The notes under the pieces are model-generated. The model saw only the letters and a program-made list of their open reading frames with translations, was not told the origin of the DNA and did not search any database. A stretch of DNA of 5,312 nucleotides from Nitrospirota bacterium (GTDB lineage Bacteria > Nitrospirota > Nitrospiria > Nitrospirales > Nitrospiraceae). Location of the stretch: contig JAHWYE010000136.1 of NCBI GenBank assembly GCA_020028195.1, forward strand, positions 1 through 5,312, written 5' to 3'. The position numbers and the translations under genes were made by a program. This document shows, piece by piece, positions 1 through 5,312 of this stretch (the stretch's first letter is position 1; each line of letters starts with the position of its first letter).

Positions 1-1
1 C

Positions 2-619
2 ATCGGTCAAGCGGTCAGCCAAGGTCGCAAATCGTTCGGCCGGCCAGGCCTTAAACCAGTACCGAGCTCCAGGATGCAACATGACCAAGGGATTGGGGGA
101 GTCAGCCCCCATTCCTGCTCCCCCAAGTAATCGGGTCGCATCCTCCTCGTCTTGATGAGATGTGTGGAGCACGAGCGGGCTGACCTTCGGCTCAATACCC
201 AATATCCGAACCGCTTCGAGGTCACGTTCCATGCGATGGATCACATCTGACTTGGTTTGTGCGACGGACGTATACAGAAGCCCCCGCCAGCGGCGTTCTT
301 CGTTGAATCCGATCCGAACCGGCGCGCCGCTCAGCCGGCTCAGCATGGCCGACCGGTCGCCATCGGTCAGATCAATGACGCAGTCGAACCGGCGGCGGCG
401 CATCTCGCGCAGAAAGCGGACCTGCTGGACCGGTCCCCCTCGATCCACCACCAGCACCTCATCAAGATCGGGATTCCATTTCAAGATATCTTCCGTTCCC
501 TCATTGACCGCCATCGTGAGGCGCGCATGCGGGAACCGGTCCCGCAACGTACGCAGCACCGGCGTTGCTAGCAGCACATCCCCGATGTAGCGCAATTTGA
601 TGACGAGGATGTTCTTCAT
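2..619 (-). CDS. Lipopolysaccharide heptosyltransferase, GT9 family, WaaQ/RfaF-like (C-terminus cut by the window edge)
   Basis: Family role: GT9 enzymes move heptose from ADP-heptose onto the LPS inner core at the cytoplasmic face of the inner membrane. The visible 206 codons start MKNILVIKLR and continue with IGDVLLATPVLRTLR, the GT9 N-terminal signature. Asp14 matches the catalytic Asp13 of E. coli WaaC. Residues 182-195 (HPGARYWFKAWPAE) match the start of the C-terminal donor-binding domain, and the IKLR and FKxWP forms resemble WaaQ (heptosyltransferase III) more than WaaC. Family members are about 340-370 residues, so roughly 140 are missing beyond position 1. The ATG at 619 fits the family N-terminus. 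No in-frame ATG lies in the gap upstream and no clear Shine-Dalgarno precedes it, so initiation may be weak or coupled to the gene 59 bases upstream. Exact acceptor and heptose position are unknown. The family call is firm, the WaaQ subtype moderate. Confidence 0.9.
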   Translation of the reverse strand, partial: MKNILVIKLRYIGDVLLATPVLRTLRDRFPHARLTMAVNEGTEDILKWNPDLDEVLVVDRGGPVQQVRFLREMRRRRFDCVIDLTDGDRSAMLSRLSGAPVRIGFNEERRWRGLLYTSVAQTKSDVIHRMERDLEAVRILGIEPKVSPLVLHTSHQDEEDATRLLGGAGMGADSPNPLVMLHPGARYWFKAWPAERFATLADRLTD

Positions 620-637
620 TGAAGTTCGGTTCGTTGG

Positions 638-669
638 GTCCGTATTGTCAGTTGAGTCTGCTAACGGAC
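638..669 (-). repeat. Small inverted repeat in the gap before the heptosyltransferase gene
   Basis: GTCCGT (664-669) and ACGGAC (638-643) could pair as a 6-base stem around a 20-base loop. No U tract follows, so it is not a good intrinsic terminator. The first direct-repeat copy (682-687) could pair with the same partner. The rest of the 59-base gap shows no convincing promoter or ribosome binding site. Confidence 0.35.
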
Positions 670-688
670 ACAACCGCCCTAACGGACA
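661..688 (-). repeat. 10-base direct repeat at the end of the GT4 gene
   Basis: TGTCCGTTAG occurs at 679-688, where it forms the last codons and the stop of the GT4 gene, and again at 661-670 in the gap, 18 bases later. Because 18 is a multiple of three, the second copy repeats Val-Arg-stop in the same frame, so it acts as a back-up stop. The flanks do not match beyond the 10 bases. Confidence 0.7.
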
Positions 689-1821
689 TACCTGACTTGA
701 TGCGGTTCTCCACAGAGCTCTCGGTACAGCGCCAGCGTCCGACGTGCGGCCCGTTCCCACGTAAACAGCTTCACCCGCTCGAACCCCTTTGCCCTGAGCC
801 CCTCGCGCAAGGTCTGATTCTCCAGCACGCGGAGGATCGCTTCGGCCAATTCCTCCGGATCTTCCGGATTCACGAGCATCGCAGCATCACCTACCACTTC
901 CGGGAGCGACGTGACGTTGGACGTGATCACCGGGGCGCCACAAGCCATGGCCTCCAAGACCGGCATGCCGAAGCCTTCATAAAGCGATGGGAACACAAAC
1001 AGGTCGGCATGCGAATAGAGCAGCCGGAGATCCGCCACCGACTGTCTCCCAGCATAGACTGTCCGGTCCTCAAGCCCACAGGCCCGCGCCGTTTGCCTCA
1101 TGTCGGCGAACCGGTGGACCGGCTCGCCGACCAACACGAGGCTATAGTCCCTCAGGAGAACCGATCGGCGAGCGTAGGCTTTCAGGAGAGCCTGATGGTT
1201 CTTGCGAGGATCCGCCCCGCCCAGAAAAAGGATATACCGGGTGGTCGGGAGTCCCAAACGACCCCGTAGCTGCGTCATGGCGATGGTGTCCAAGACAGGC
1301 CGAAAGTCATCCGAGACCCCGCAAGGAATCACGGTGATGTGCTCACGCGGCAGCCCGTACAGCGATTCGATGTCGCGCGCGGAGGATTCGGAGATCGTGA
1401 TCACCTTGCGCGCCCGTCTGGACGTTCGTCTCGTCCGGTAGAACGAGGCTTGCTGGCCGAACAGCTTGGAGGAGTATTCCGGATGCCTGTCCAGCCAGAG
1501 ATCGTAGATCGTGACGAGGCCACCATGTCGCCCGACCGTCTGCATTTTGAAGTTAGTCCCATGGTAGAGATCCAGTCGATCTAGCGCACCTCGCCAACGC
1601 ATCATGAGTCGCCCCGCTTCGACCCATCGCAGGCGAGAATCGGTTTCCCACTCCTCCAGCAAGCCAGTCCGACACGAGCCAGGTTTGACATACCCCACGA
1701 ATTCGACATCTTCCTTCAACTCAAGAAGCGCTTTGAGCAGATAGTAGGCATACCAGCCGACCCCACGGCGATCTCCGCAGATCGGGTTTGCATCGAAACC
1801 AACTCTCACGGCTTGAGTCAT
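679..1821 (-). CDS. Glycosyltransferase family 4 (GT-B fold, retaining)
   Basis: A 380-residue GT4 enzyme, predicted to move a sugar from a nucleotide-sugar donor to a growing glycan in the cytoplasm. The N-terminal acceptor domain begins RVGFDANPICGDRRGVGWYA (residues 6-25), with YHGTNF at 86-91. An ITISESSARD linker segment is at 141-150 and IPCGVSDDFRP at 165-175. The C-terminal donor domain has LFLGGADPRKNH (198-209, with Arg206 and Lys207 in the donor-phosphate position) and the EX7E motif Glu282 to Glu290 in EGFGMPVLE. Length is normal for the family. The frame is open for 49 codons upstream to 1968, but that stretch lies inside the preceding gene and has no GT4 similarity. The ATG at 1821 gives the canonical N-terminus, overlaps the preceding TGA as ATGA, and follows GGAAAAGG. 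Its C-terminus RYVR and stop lie in a 10-base direct repeat. The sugar is unknown; mannosyl- or similar hexosyltransferase is one possibility. Confidence 0.93.
   Translation of the reverse strand: MTQAVRVGFDANPICGDRRGVGWYAYYLLKALLELKEDVEFVGYVKPGSCRTGLLEEWETDSRLRWVEAGRLMMRWRGALDRLDLYHGTNFKMQTVGRHGGLVTIYDLWLDRHPEYSSKLFGQQASFYRTRRTSRRARKVITISESSARDIESLYGLPREHITVIPCGVSDDFRPVLDTIAMTQLRGRLGLPTTRYILFLGGADPRKNHQALLKAYARRSVLLRDYSLVLVGEPVHRFADMRQTARACGLEDRTVYAGRQSVADLRLLYSHADLFVFPSLYEGFGMPVLEAMACGAPVITSNVTSLPEVVGDAAMLVNPEDPEELAEAILRVLENQTLREGLRAKGFERVKLFTWERAARRTLALYRELCGEPHQVRYVR
1818..1821 (-). other. ATGA start/stop overlap
   Basis: The TGA of the divergent WaaE-like gene and the ATG of the GT4 gene share bases as ATGA. 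With GGAAAAGG directly upstream (1822-1829), this decides the GT4 start over the longer open frame and suggests coupled translation. Confidence 0.85.
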
Positions 1822-2600
1822 CCTTTTCCGTTCGTCAACTGCTGCCGTTGGCGTAGCGACTCCCACAACTTTGCATACTTGACGAATGTATACATACTGG
1901 CAAATGCGCAAATGAGGAGCCCGTGCATGCCCTCGCGGAAGCCTTGTCGTCTGGCATAGTACTTCCAAAACGTGAAGAACGGCCGAAACACCAGATCAAC
2001 CCAATGAACCGAATGCTTGGTTTTTGCCCGTTCCTGAGCCGCCAGAGTAGTAAAGTTGTTGAACTTGCGGAAATGATCCGCAATGGTCCGTTCCGTGTAA
2101 TGATCGAGCGGCGCGCTCAATTGTGCACTCATGCCTTGGAAGATAAACTTATTGTGGGGTTCAGCGTCATCAAGCCGTCCAGCTCCTCGGCGAAACAGGC
2201 GCAATTGGGTATCGGGATAGTATCCTGCCCATCTGATCCATTTCCCGTAAAGGTAGTTCTTCCGCGGCAGATAGTAGGCCACGGGACCATCCGGTTCCGA
2301 CGAAGACAACACGGCCTCAATCTCACCGCGGAGTTCCGGAGTTATTCGCTCGTCCGCGTCTAAGATAAAGACCCAGTCGGACTTGGCCTGATCGATTGCA
2401 AAGTTCTTCTGGTCCCCGAATCCACGCCAAGGACGTTGGACGATTCGTTGGGTAAATTCTCGGCAGATCTCCACTGTACGGTCCTGACTAAAGGCGTCGA
2501 CCACGATGATTTCATCCATCCAACGTGCCGAGTCCAGACATTCTCGCATGTTAAGTTCCTCATTGAGCACTACAATGGCACAGGAGATTGTTTGCCGCAT
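1818..2600 (-). CDS. WaaE/KdtX-like glycosyltransferase family 2, divergent copy
   Basis: A 260-residue GT-A enzyme of the WaaE-like LPS core group, whose characterised member adds a beta-1,4-glucose to inner-core heptose. Seen: ISCAIVVLNEELNMRECLDS (5-24), IIVVDAFSQDRT (31-42, nucleotide-binding Asp35), the metal-binding DxD as LDADER (80-85), YLPRKNYLYGKWIR (110-123), and the hydrophobic/aromatic C-terminal segment typical of the group (about 205-246, ending KYAKLWE), which probably associates with the inner membrane. It is clearly paralogous to the product of 4287-5072 but has PHNK at 148-151 where that copy has VHEG, so an acidic residue thought to be near the active site is replaced by Asn. 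An in-frame TGA three codons upstream of the ATG at 2600 fixes the start region, and purine-rich GAGAGAAG directly precedes it. A 70-base gap separates it from the methyltransferase gene. Its TGA overlaps the next ATG. Family is sure; sugar, acceptor and activity are not. Confidence 0.92.
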   Translation of the reverse strand: MRQTISCAIVVLNEELNMRECLDSARWMDEIIVVDAFSQDRTVEICREFTQRIVQRPWRGFGDQKNFAIDQAKSDWVFILDADERITPELRGEIEAVLSSSEPDGPVAYYLPRKNYLYGKWIRWAGYYPDTQLRLFRRGAGRLDDAEPHNKFIFQGMSAQLSAPLDHYTERTIADHFRKFNNFTTLAAQERAKTKHSVHWVDLVFRPFFTFWKYYARRQGFREGMHGLLICAFASMYTFVKYAKLWESLRQRQQLTNGKG

Positions 2601-2670
2601 CTTCTCTCACGCCCCTCTCTCATAGTGATGGTTTCTCTCATTTCTCGTCAAACGACCCTCTCAGCCAGCA
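2601..2670 (-). other. Longest intergenic gap, purine-rich leader with repeated TGAGAG
   Basis: This 70-base gap between the methyltransferase stop and the second WaaE-like start is the largest in the window. On the minus strand it carries TGAGAGA three times (2634-2640, 2616-2622, 2603-2609) and TGAGAG once more at 2658-2663. The copies nearest the ATG supply ribosome-binding purines (AGGGG at 2612-2616, GAGAGAAG at 2601-2608). The repeats are unevenly spaced. No terminator hairpin with a U tract is visible, so transcription could read through. Confidence 0.6.
2622..2651 (-). promoter_or_regulatory. Possible sigma70-type internal promoter
   Basis: On the minus strand, TTGACG (2646-2651) matches five of six bases of the -35 consensus. 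After an 18-base spacer comes CACTAT (2622-2627), which matches only three of six -10 bases but keeps the important second A and final T. A transcript would begin near 2615, leaving about 15 bases before the ATG at 2600. It lies in the largest gap of the cluster, where an internal promoter is most plausible. Motifs this weak also occur by chance, so this is tentative. Confidence 0.25.
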
Positions 2671-3441
2671 TCAGTTGATGAGCAAGGTGTGATGCCCGTA
2701 CTTACGAAAGACTTCTCTGCACTCCGGGAAGCGCTTTCTCAGTCGACGTATTCGGTTGGCTCGTAGTAGGTCATGACAATTCGCAAGAAGCGCTTGCTTC
2801 ATTCCCCAATACCTGCACACACGACCATCCTTTCGGCAGTCCATGGTCCGGTCCCTGACTTCATATTGAAACGAACCTGACCAATAAAAGATCGTCGTCT
2901 TGGCCTTCCGCCGAAAAAAGTGCTCGGCTTCTCGGAAGTCCAGGCTGGCATAGAACTCCCGCAGAAATTCCCCGGCAGGACAGGAGCAGAAGCGCGACAC
3001 TTCTTCAGGTGTTTTCGGCTCAAACACCAAGAGATTTTTGTCGGGAGAAAACACAAACCATCTGTGGTACCAATGTTCAGGTGATTGCTCATCCTTGAGG
3101 GCCAATCCTTGCTCACGAAAAGGCGACGGAGTCTCTATGTAGCCAGCCTCGCTTACGCGCATGACCTCGTTGCAGGCCCAGCGAGGAGCCATCACGTGCT
3201 CGAAGACGTGGGAAGCATAGACATAATCAAAGGACCCTGTCTTAAAAGGCAGCGCGGTCGCTTCGCCGACAATCAGAGCAGCGGACTCCGGCACCACCAG
3301 CTCTTGTCCGCATCGTTCTCGCCCATCAGCAAGGTCCATCTCGAGCAGATGCGTCGCGCCATGAAAGGGATTGTGCCCAGGACCAATATCCAAAATACGC
3401 TTCGCAAAATACGGTCTTCTCCAAACCGGCAACCGTTTCAT
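2671..3441 (-). CDS. Class I SAM-dependent methyltransferase (methyltransferase type 11-like)
   Basis: A 256-residue protein with a Rossmann-like methyltransferase domain in its N-terminal half. Motif I is ILDIGPGHNPF (16-26). The acidic end of strand 2 is LLEMDLA (32-38), which in this fold contacts the SAM ribose. EATALPF is at 60-66 and motif FDYVYASHVFEHV at 71-83. YIETPSP (101-107) is followed by HWYHRW (123-128), a segment probably shaping the substrate side. The C-terminal part (about 130-256) is basic, rich in Cys, His and aromatics, with no motif I can name. No signal peptide or membrane segment is visible, so it is probably cytoplasmic. Between glycosyltransferase genes it probably O-methylates a sugar or a glycan end; that is inference from context. 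The ATG at 3441 gives a normal domain start. AGGGG lies 7 bases upstream, inside the last codons of the preceding gene, whose stop is only 3 bases away. Confidence 0.85.
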   Translation of the reverse strand: MKRLPVWRRPYFAKRILDIGPGHNPFHGATHLLEMDLADGRERCGQELVVPESAALIVGEATALPFKTGSFDYVYASHVFEHVMAPRWACNEVMRVSEAGYIETPSPFREQGLALKDEQSPEHWYHRWFVFSPDKNLLVFEPKTPEEVSRFCSCPAGEFLREFYASLDFREAEHFFRRKAKTTIFYWSGSFQYEVRDRTMDCRKDGRVCRYWGMKQALLANCHDLLRANRIRRLRKRFPECREVFRKYGHHTLLIN

Positions 3442-3444
3442 TGG

Positions 3445-4290
3445 CTAGCCCCTGAACCCTCGTTTGGCGATGGCGCGATAGAAGGCAGGTCGCAACCAGC
3501 GATTTCGCCCGGACTTGAGGGCCGGATAGCGGCTCACGCGATCCGCCATCACAGCTGGATGCGTCCCGGAAAAGTTCTTCATGATGTCGTAGTCCTCAAA
3601 CTCATAGGCATCCTTGGCGAGCAGCCTCGCGTCCTCTGCGCCCGGCTGATCCCCGTGGTGCCGAGCCGACTGATAGCGGATCTTGTCTAACAAGACCCGA
3701 GGGGCTTTCACCCATCCATAATGAAAGATCGTGGCTCCAGACGGTCGCACCCGATTCTTGTGCTCGGACTGAAGATACCCCTGGTCTGCCTTAAGGCAGA
3801 AGCCCACGGCGTCGCCGCAGGATTCGACCTGGCCGTCATTCCGAACGATTCGGACCGCCCGATGATAGAACCACGGATTGCACGACCGGTAGTCGCCGTA
3901 GAAATGCAGGTAGCGGAACGTGAACCCTAAGACGCTCGGATTCAACAGATGATCACGAAGCGCCCGTCTCATCGCATCGTAATCAGCCTCATGGAGCACC
4001 TCGTCAGCCTGTAGGTACAGAGACCAGTCCCCCGTGCAGCGCGACAGCGCGATGTTCGTTTCTCGCGAGAACAGCAACCCGTCCTTCTGCATCGAATCAT
4101 CCCAGGCCGATTCGACGATTCGAATCTTGTCCGAGCCGATTCCACGGATCAGCTCAAGCGTGCCATCGTCTGACTGGCCCACGTTCACGACGAATTCATC
4201 CACAATCGGCAAGGCCGAGCGGATGACCTCCACGATCGGATAGTCGAACTTGACCGCGTTCCGACAAATGCTAAAACCACTCACCTTCAC
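3445..4290 (-). CDS. GT2-like glycosyltransferase with QADE in the DxD position
   Basis: A 281-residue protein of a widespread but poorly characterised GT2 group. It opens MKVSGFSICRNAVKFDYPIV, close to the group's usual N-terminus, with DEFVVNVGQSDDGT (31-44) as the donor-binding region. GDWSLYLQADEVLHE (87-101) occupies the place of the DxD motif, with Gln95-Ala96-Asp97 instead of Asp-x-Asp. This QADE form is, as I recall, normal for the group, so it is not a sign of inactivation. FYHRAVRIVRN (141-151) and IFHYGWV (188-194) are further group-typical segments. No membrane segment is evident. The start is a GTG, not ATG; its first bases overlap the upstream TGA as GTGA, so translation is probably coupled. 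The last codons carry the ribosome binding site for the methyltransferase gene 3 bases on. A role in extending the same glycan is inferred from position; donor, acceptor and linkage are unknown. Confidence 0.88.
   Translation of the reverse strand: MKVSGFSICRNAVKFDYPIVEVIRSALPIVDEFVVNVGQSDDGTLELIRGIGSDKIRIVESAWDDSMQKDGLLFSRETNIALSRCTGDWSLYLQADEVLHEADYDAMRRALRDHLLNPSVLGFTFRYLHFYGDYRSCNPWFYHRAVRIVRNDGQVESCGDAVGFCLKADQGYLQSEHKNRVRPSGATIFHYGWVKAPRVLLDKIRYQSARHHGDQPGAEDARLLAKDAYEFEDYDIMKNFSGTHPAVMADRVSRYPALKSGRNRWLRPAFYRAIAKRGFRG
3449..3453 (-). promoter_or_regulatory. Ribosome binding site of the methyltransferase gene
   Basis: AGGGG on the minus strand, 7 bases before the ATG at 3441, lies within the final Arg-Gly codons of the upstream glycosyltransferase. 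It is the best Shine-Dalgarno match in the window and supports the chosen start. Confidence 0.7.
4287..4290 (-). other. GTGA start/stop overlap
   Basis: The TGA of the canonical WaaE-like gene overlaps the GTG start of the QADE-type glycosyltransferase. No strong ribosome binding site lies in front of the GTG (a GGAAGG is about 18 bases away), so re-initiation by terminating ribosomes is the likely route. Confidence 0.75.
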
Positions 4291-5072
4291 GCTGAACCCA
4301 CGACTTTGCCTTCCGCCTTTTCAGCAAGCTCCCAGAATTTGGCATACTTCACGACGGTGTAGTACGCGTACAATCCAGCCAGTATCAGGCCCGGGATACC
4401 TTCGAAAATGCCGCGCTGCCAGAAGTACATTTTGAAGAAGGTAAAAACCGGATGGGTGACCAGATCGCGGGGCCGAAATCTCTTTCCGTCTTCCATCATG
4501 CGCCGCGCCATCAGGTCCGAGTAGCGGTTCATCTTGGCGAGGTAGTGATCTATGTCACGAAACGGATACTGCAGCACATGCTCCTTCAAATACCCCACTC
4601 GTCCATCCAGATCAAACCCTTCGTGAACGAGTTCTTCGCGGTACCGCATCCGGTCCTTGCGAAACAACTGCGGCTGCCGGTAATTCGGATACCAACCCGG
4701 TTGGCGGATCCAGCGGCCAAGAAAATAGTTCCGTCGGGGCACAAAATACGCGTCGGCCTGAGGGTTGGTCGCCAGGAGCCGACGGATCTCATCACGGATC
4801 TCAGGCGTAGCCCGCTCATCCGTATCCAGACTGAAGACCCAGTCGTGCGTCGCGTGCGCCACCGCCTCGTTTCTCAGCCGTCCGAACCCCTTGAACTCAT
4901 GCTGGAACACCTTGTCGGTAAACTCCCGACTGATCTTCTCGGTCGCATCAGTGCTATGCGAGTCCACGACGATGAGCTCATCGGCCCAACGCACACTTTC
5001 CAGACAAGCTCGAATGTTGGGCTCATCGTTATAGGCGATGACCACTACTGAGAGTTTGGAAGGGATGATCAC
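4287..5072 (-). CDS. WaaE/KdtX-like glycosyltransferase family 2, canonical copy
   Basis: A 261-residue GT-A glycosyltransferase of the WaaE-like LPS core group. Seen: LSVVVIAYNDEPNIRACLES (7-26), LIVVDSHSTDAT (33-44), the metal/donor motif LDTDER (82-87), FVPRRNYFLGRWIR (110-123) with GWYPNYRQPQLFRK (126-139), and VHEG at 149-152, the acidic position conserved in this group. The C-terminal segment (about 205-248) is hydrophobic and aromatic, ending KYAKFWE, and probably sits against the inner membrane. Length fits the family (about 250-260). The start is GTG at 5072, 12 bases after the upstream stop, with only a weak AGATAGG as ribosome binding site. Its TGA overlaps the next gene's GTG. Together with the 1818-2600 product it forms a paralogous pair flanking two other genes, which suggests two similar but distinct sugar additions. 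Glucose to heptose is the best guess by family and is not proven here. Confidence 0.93.
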   Translation of the reverse strand: MIIPSKLSVVVIAYNDEPNIRACLESVRWADELIVVDSHSTDATEKISREFTDKVFQHEFKGFGRLRNEAVAHATHDWVFSLDTDERATPEIRDEIRRLLATNPQADAYFVPRRNYFLGRWIRQPGWYPNYRQPQLFRKDRMRYREELVHEGFDLDGRVGYLKEHVLQYPFRDIDHYLAKMNRYSDLMARRMMEDGKRFRPRDLVTHPVFTFFKMYFWQRGIFEGIPGLILAGLYAYYTVVKYAKFWELAEKAEGKVVGSA

Positions 5073-5084
5073 GCGACGGAGTAC

Positions 5085-5312
5085 CTATCTCTTGATAACA
5101 TCCTGATAGACAGCTTCGAGCTTGCTCAGCATAGCATCCAAGGAATACGACCCTTCCACAAGTTTGCGGCCATTCAACCCTAGCATTCTGCGAAGGCGTT
5201 CATCTCCCAGCAGCAATTCAATTCGTCTGGCCAACGCATTGCTGTCGCGGGGCGGCACGACAAATCCGGTCTCTCCATCCTTCACCACGTCGGGGATCGA
5301 GCCGACTGTCGT
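5085..5312 (-). CDS. Glycosyltransferase family 4, C-terminal fragment (gene continues past the right window edge)
   Basis: The frame is open from the right edge to TAG at 5085 and encodes the last 75 residues of a GT4 enzyme. It reads TTVGSIPDVVKDGETGFVVP at once, the strongly conserved stretch that follows the EX7E motif in the GT-B donor domain, then PRDSNALARRIELLLGDERL and a C-terminal helix ending DVIKR. A GTG at 5288 is the first start codon in view, but it lies inside this conserved motif, so it is not the real start; about 280-300 residues should lie beyond position 5312. As the first gene in view it shares the transcription direction and sits 12 bases before the WaaE-like gene, so it is probably part of the same operon. 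Substrate cannot be inferred from this fragment. It is a different gene from the GT4 at 679-1821. Confidence 0.9.
   Translation of the reverse strand, partial: TTVGSIPDVVKDGETGFVVPPRDSNALARRIELLLGDERLRRMLGLNGRKLVEGSYSLDAMLSKLEAVYQDVIKR

Noticed and set aside
7..225. A 72-codon minus-strand open frame at the left edge
   Set aside because: It overlaps the heptosyltransferase gene in another frame and has no domain; the GT9 frame clearly explains this region.
638..669. Rho-independent terminator between the GT4 and heptosyltransferase genes
   Set aside because: The 6-base stem has a 20-base loop and no following U tract, so it does not fit an intrinsic terminator.
619..1269. A 216-codon open frame on the plus strand
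   Set aside because: It lies antisense to the well-supported GT4 gene, is rich in Arg, Pro and His, has no recognisable domain, and is the kind of shadow frame expected opposite a GC-rich gene.
3085..3690. A 201-codon open frame on the plus strand
   Set aside because: It spans the antisense of the methyltransferase gene and the end of the QADE-type gene, crosses their junction, and shows no motif or domain.
4452..5051. A 199-codon open frame on the plus strand
   Set aside because: Antisense to the canonical WaaE-like gene; the protein sequence mirrors the complement of conserved GT2 codons and has no features of its own.
1..5312. Mobile element, CRISPR array, tRNA/rRNA, phage or defence system
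   Set aside because: No transposase or integrase motifs, no regularly spaced repeats, no RNA gene signatures, and nearly all bases are accounted for by glycosyltransferase and methyltransferase genes in one orientation.

Overview
The window is a densely packed, single-strand gene cluster for surface polysaccharide assembly. All seven supported genes read on the minus strand, so transcription runs from high to low coordinates. Six encode glycosyltransferases and one encodes a SAM-dependent methyltransferase. There is no sign of a mobile element, RNA gene or CRISPR array. The WaaQ/RfaF-type GT9 enzyme and the two WaaE/KdtX-like GT2 enzymes belong to families that build lipopolysaccharide core, so the host is most likely a Gram-negative (diderm) bacterium. 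Base composition is moderately GC-rich. A Nitrospirota-like or proteobacterial source would fit, but the window holds no phylogenetic marker and this is only a guess.

Layout in transcription order: (1) the C-terminal end of a GT4 glycosyltransferase, cut by the right window edge (5085-5312); (2) a WaaE-like GT2 with canonical motifs and a GTG start (4287-5072); (3) a GT2-like enzyme with a Q-A-D-E sequence where DxD is usual, overlapping the previous stop by 4 bases (3445-4290); (4) a class I methyltransferase 3 bases downstream (2671-3441); (5) a second, diverged WaaE-like GT2 after a 70-base gap (1818-2600); (6) a complete GT4 glycosyltransferase whose ATG overlaps the previous TGA (679-1821); (7) the N-terminal two thirds of a GT9 heptosyltransferase, cut by the left window edge (2-619).

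Together the genes read as an operon that extends or decorates an LPS core or a short glycan on the cytoplasmic face of the inner membrane. Sugars would be added one after another from activated donors, and the methyltransferase might modify a sugar or cap the chain. Actual sugars and linkages cannot be read from the sequence. The only gaps are 70 bases (2601-2670) and 59 bases (620-678). The first holds a weak promoter candidate and a repeated TGAGAG motif. The second holds a 10-base direct repeat and a small inverted repeat. No stretch over 300 bases lacks a gene.

I see no clearly new biological system here. The most interesting points are the paired WaaE paralogues, one of which has Asn where an acidic residue is usual, and the methyltransferase embedded among the glycosyltransferases.
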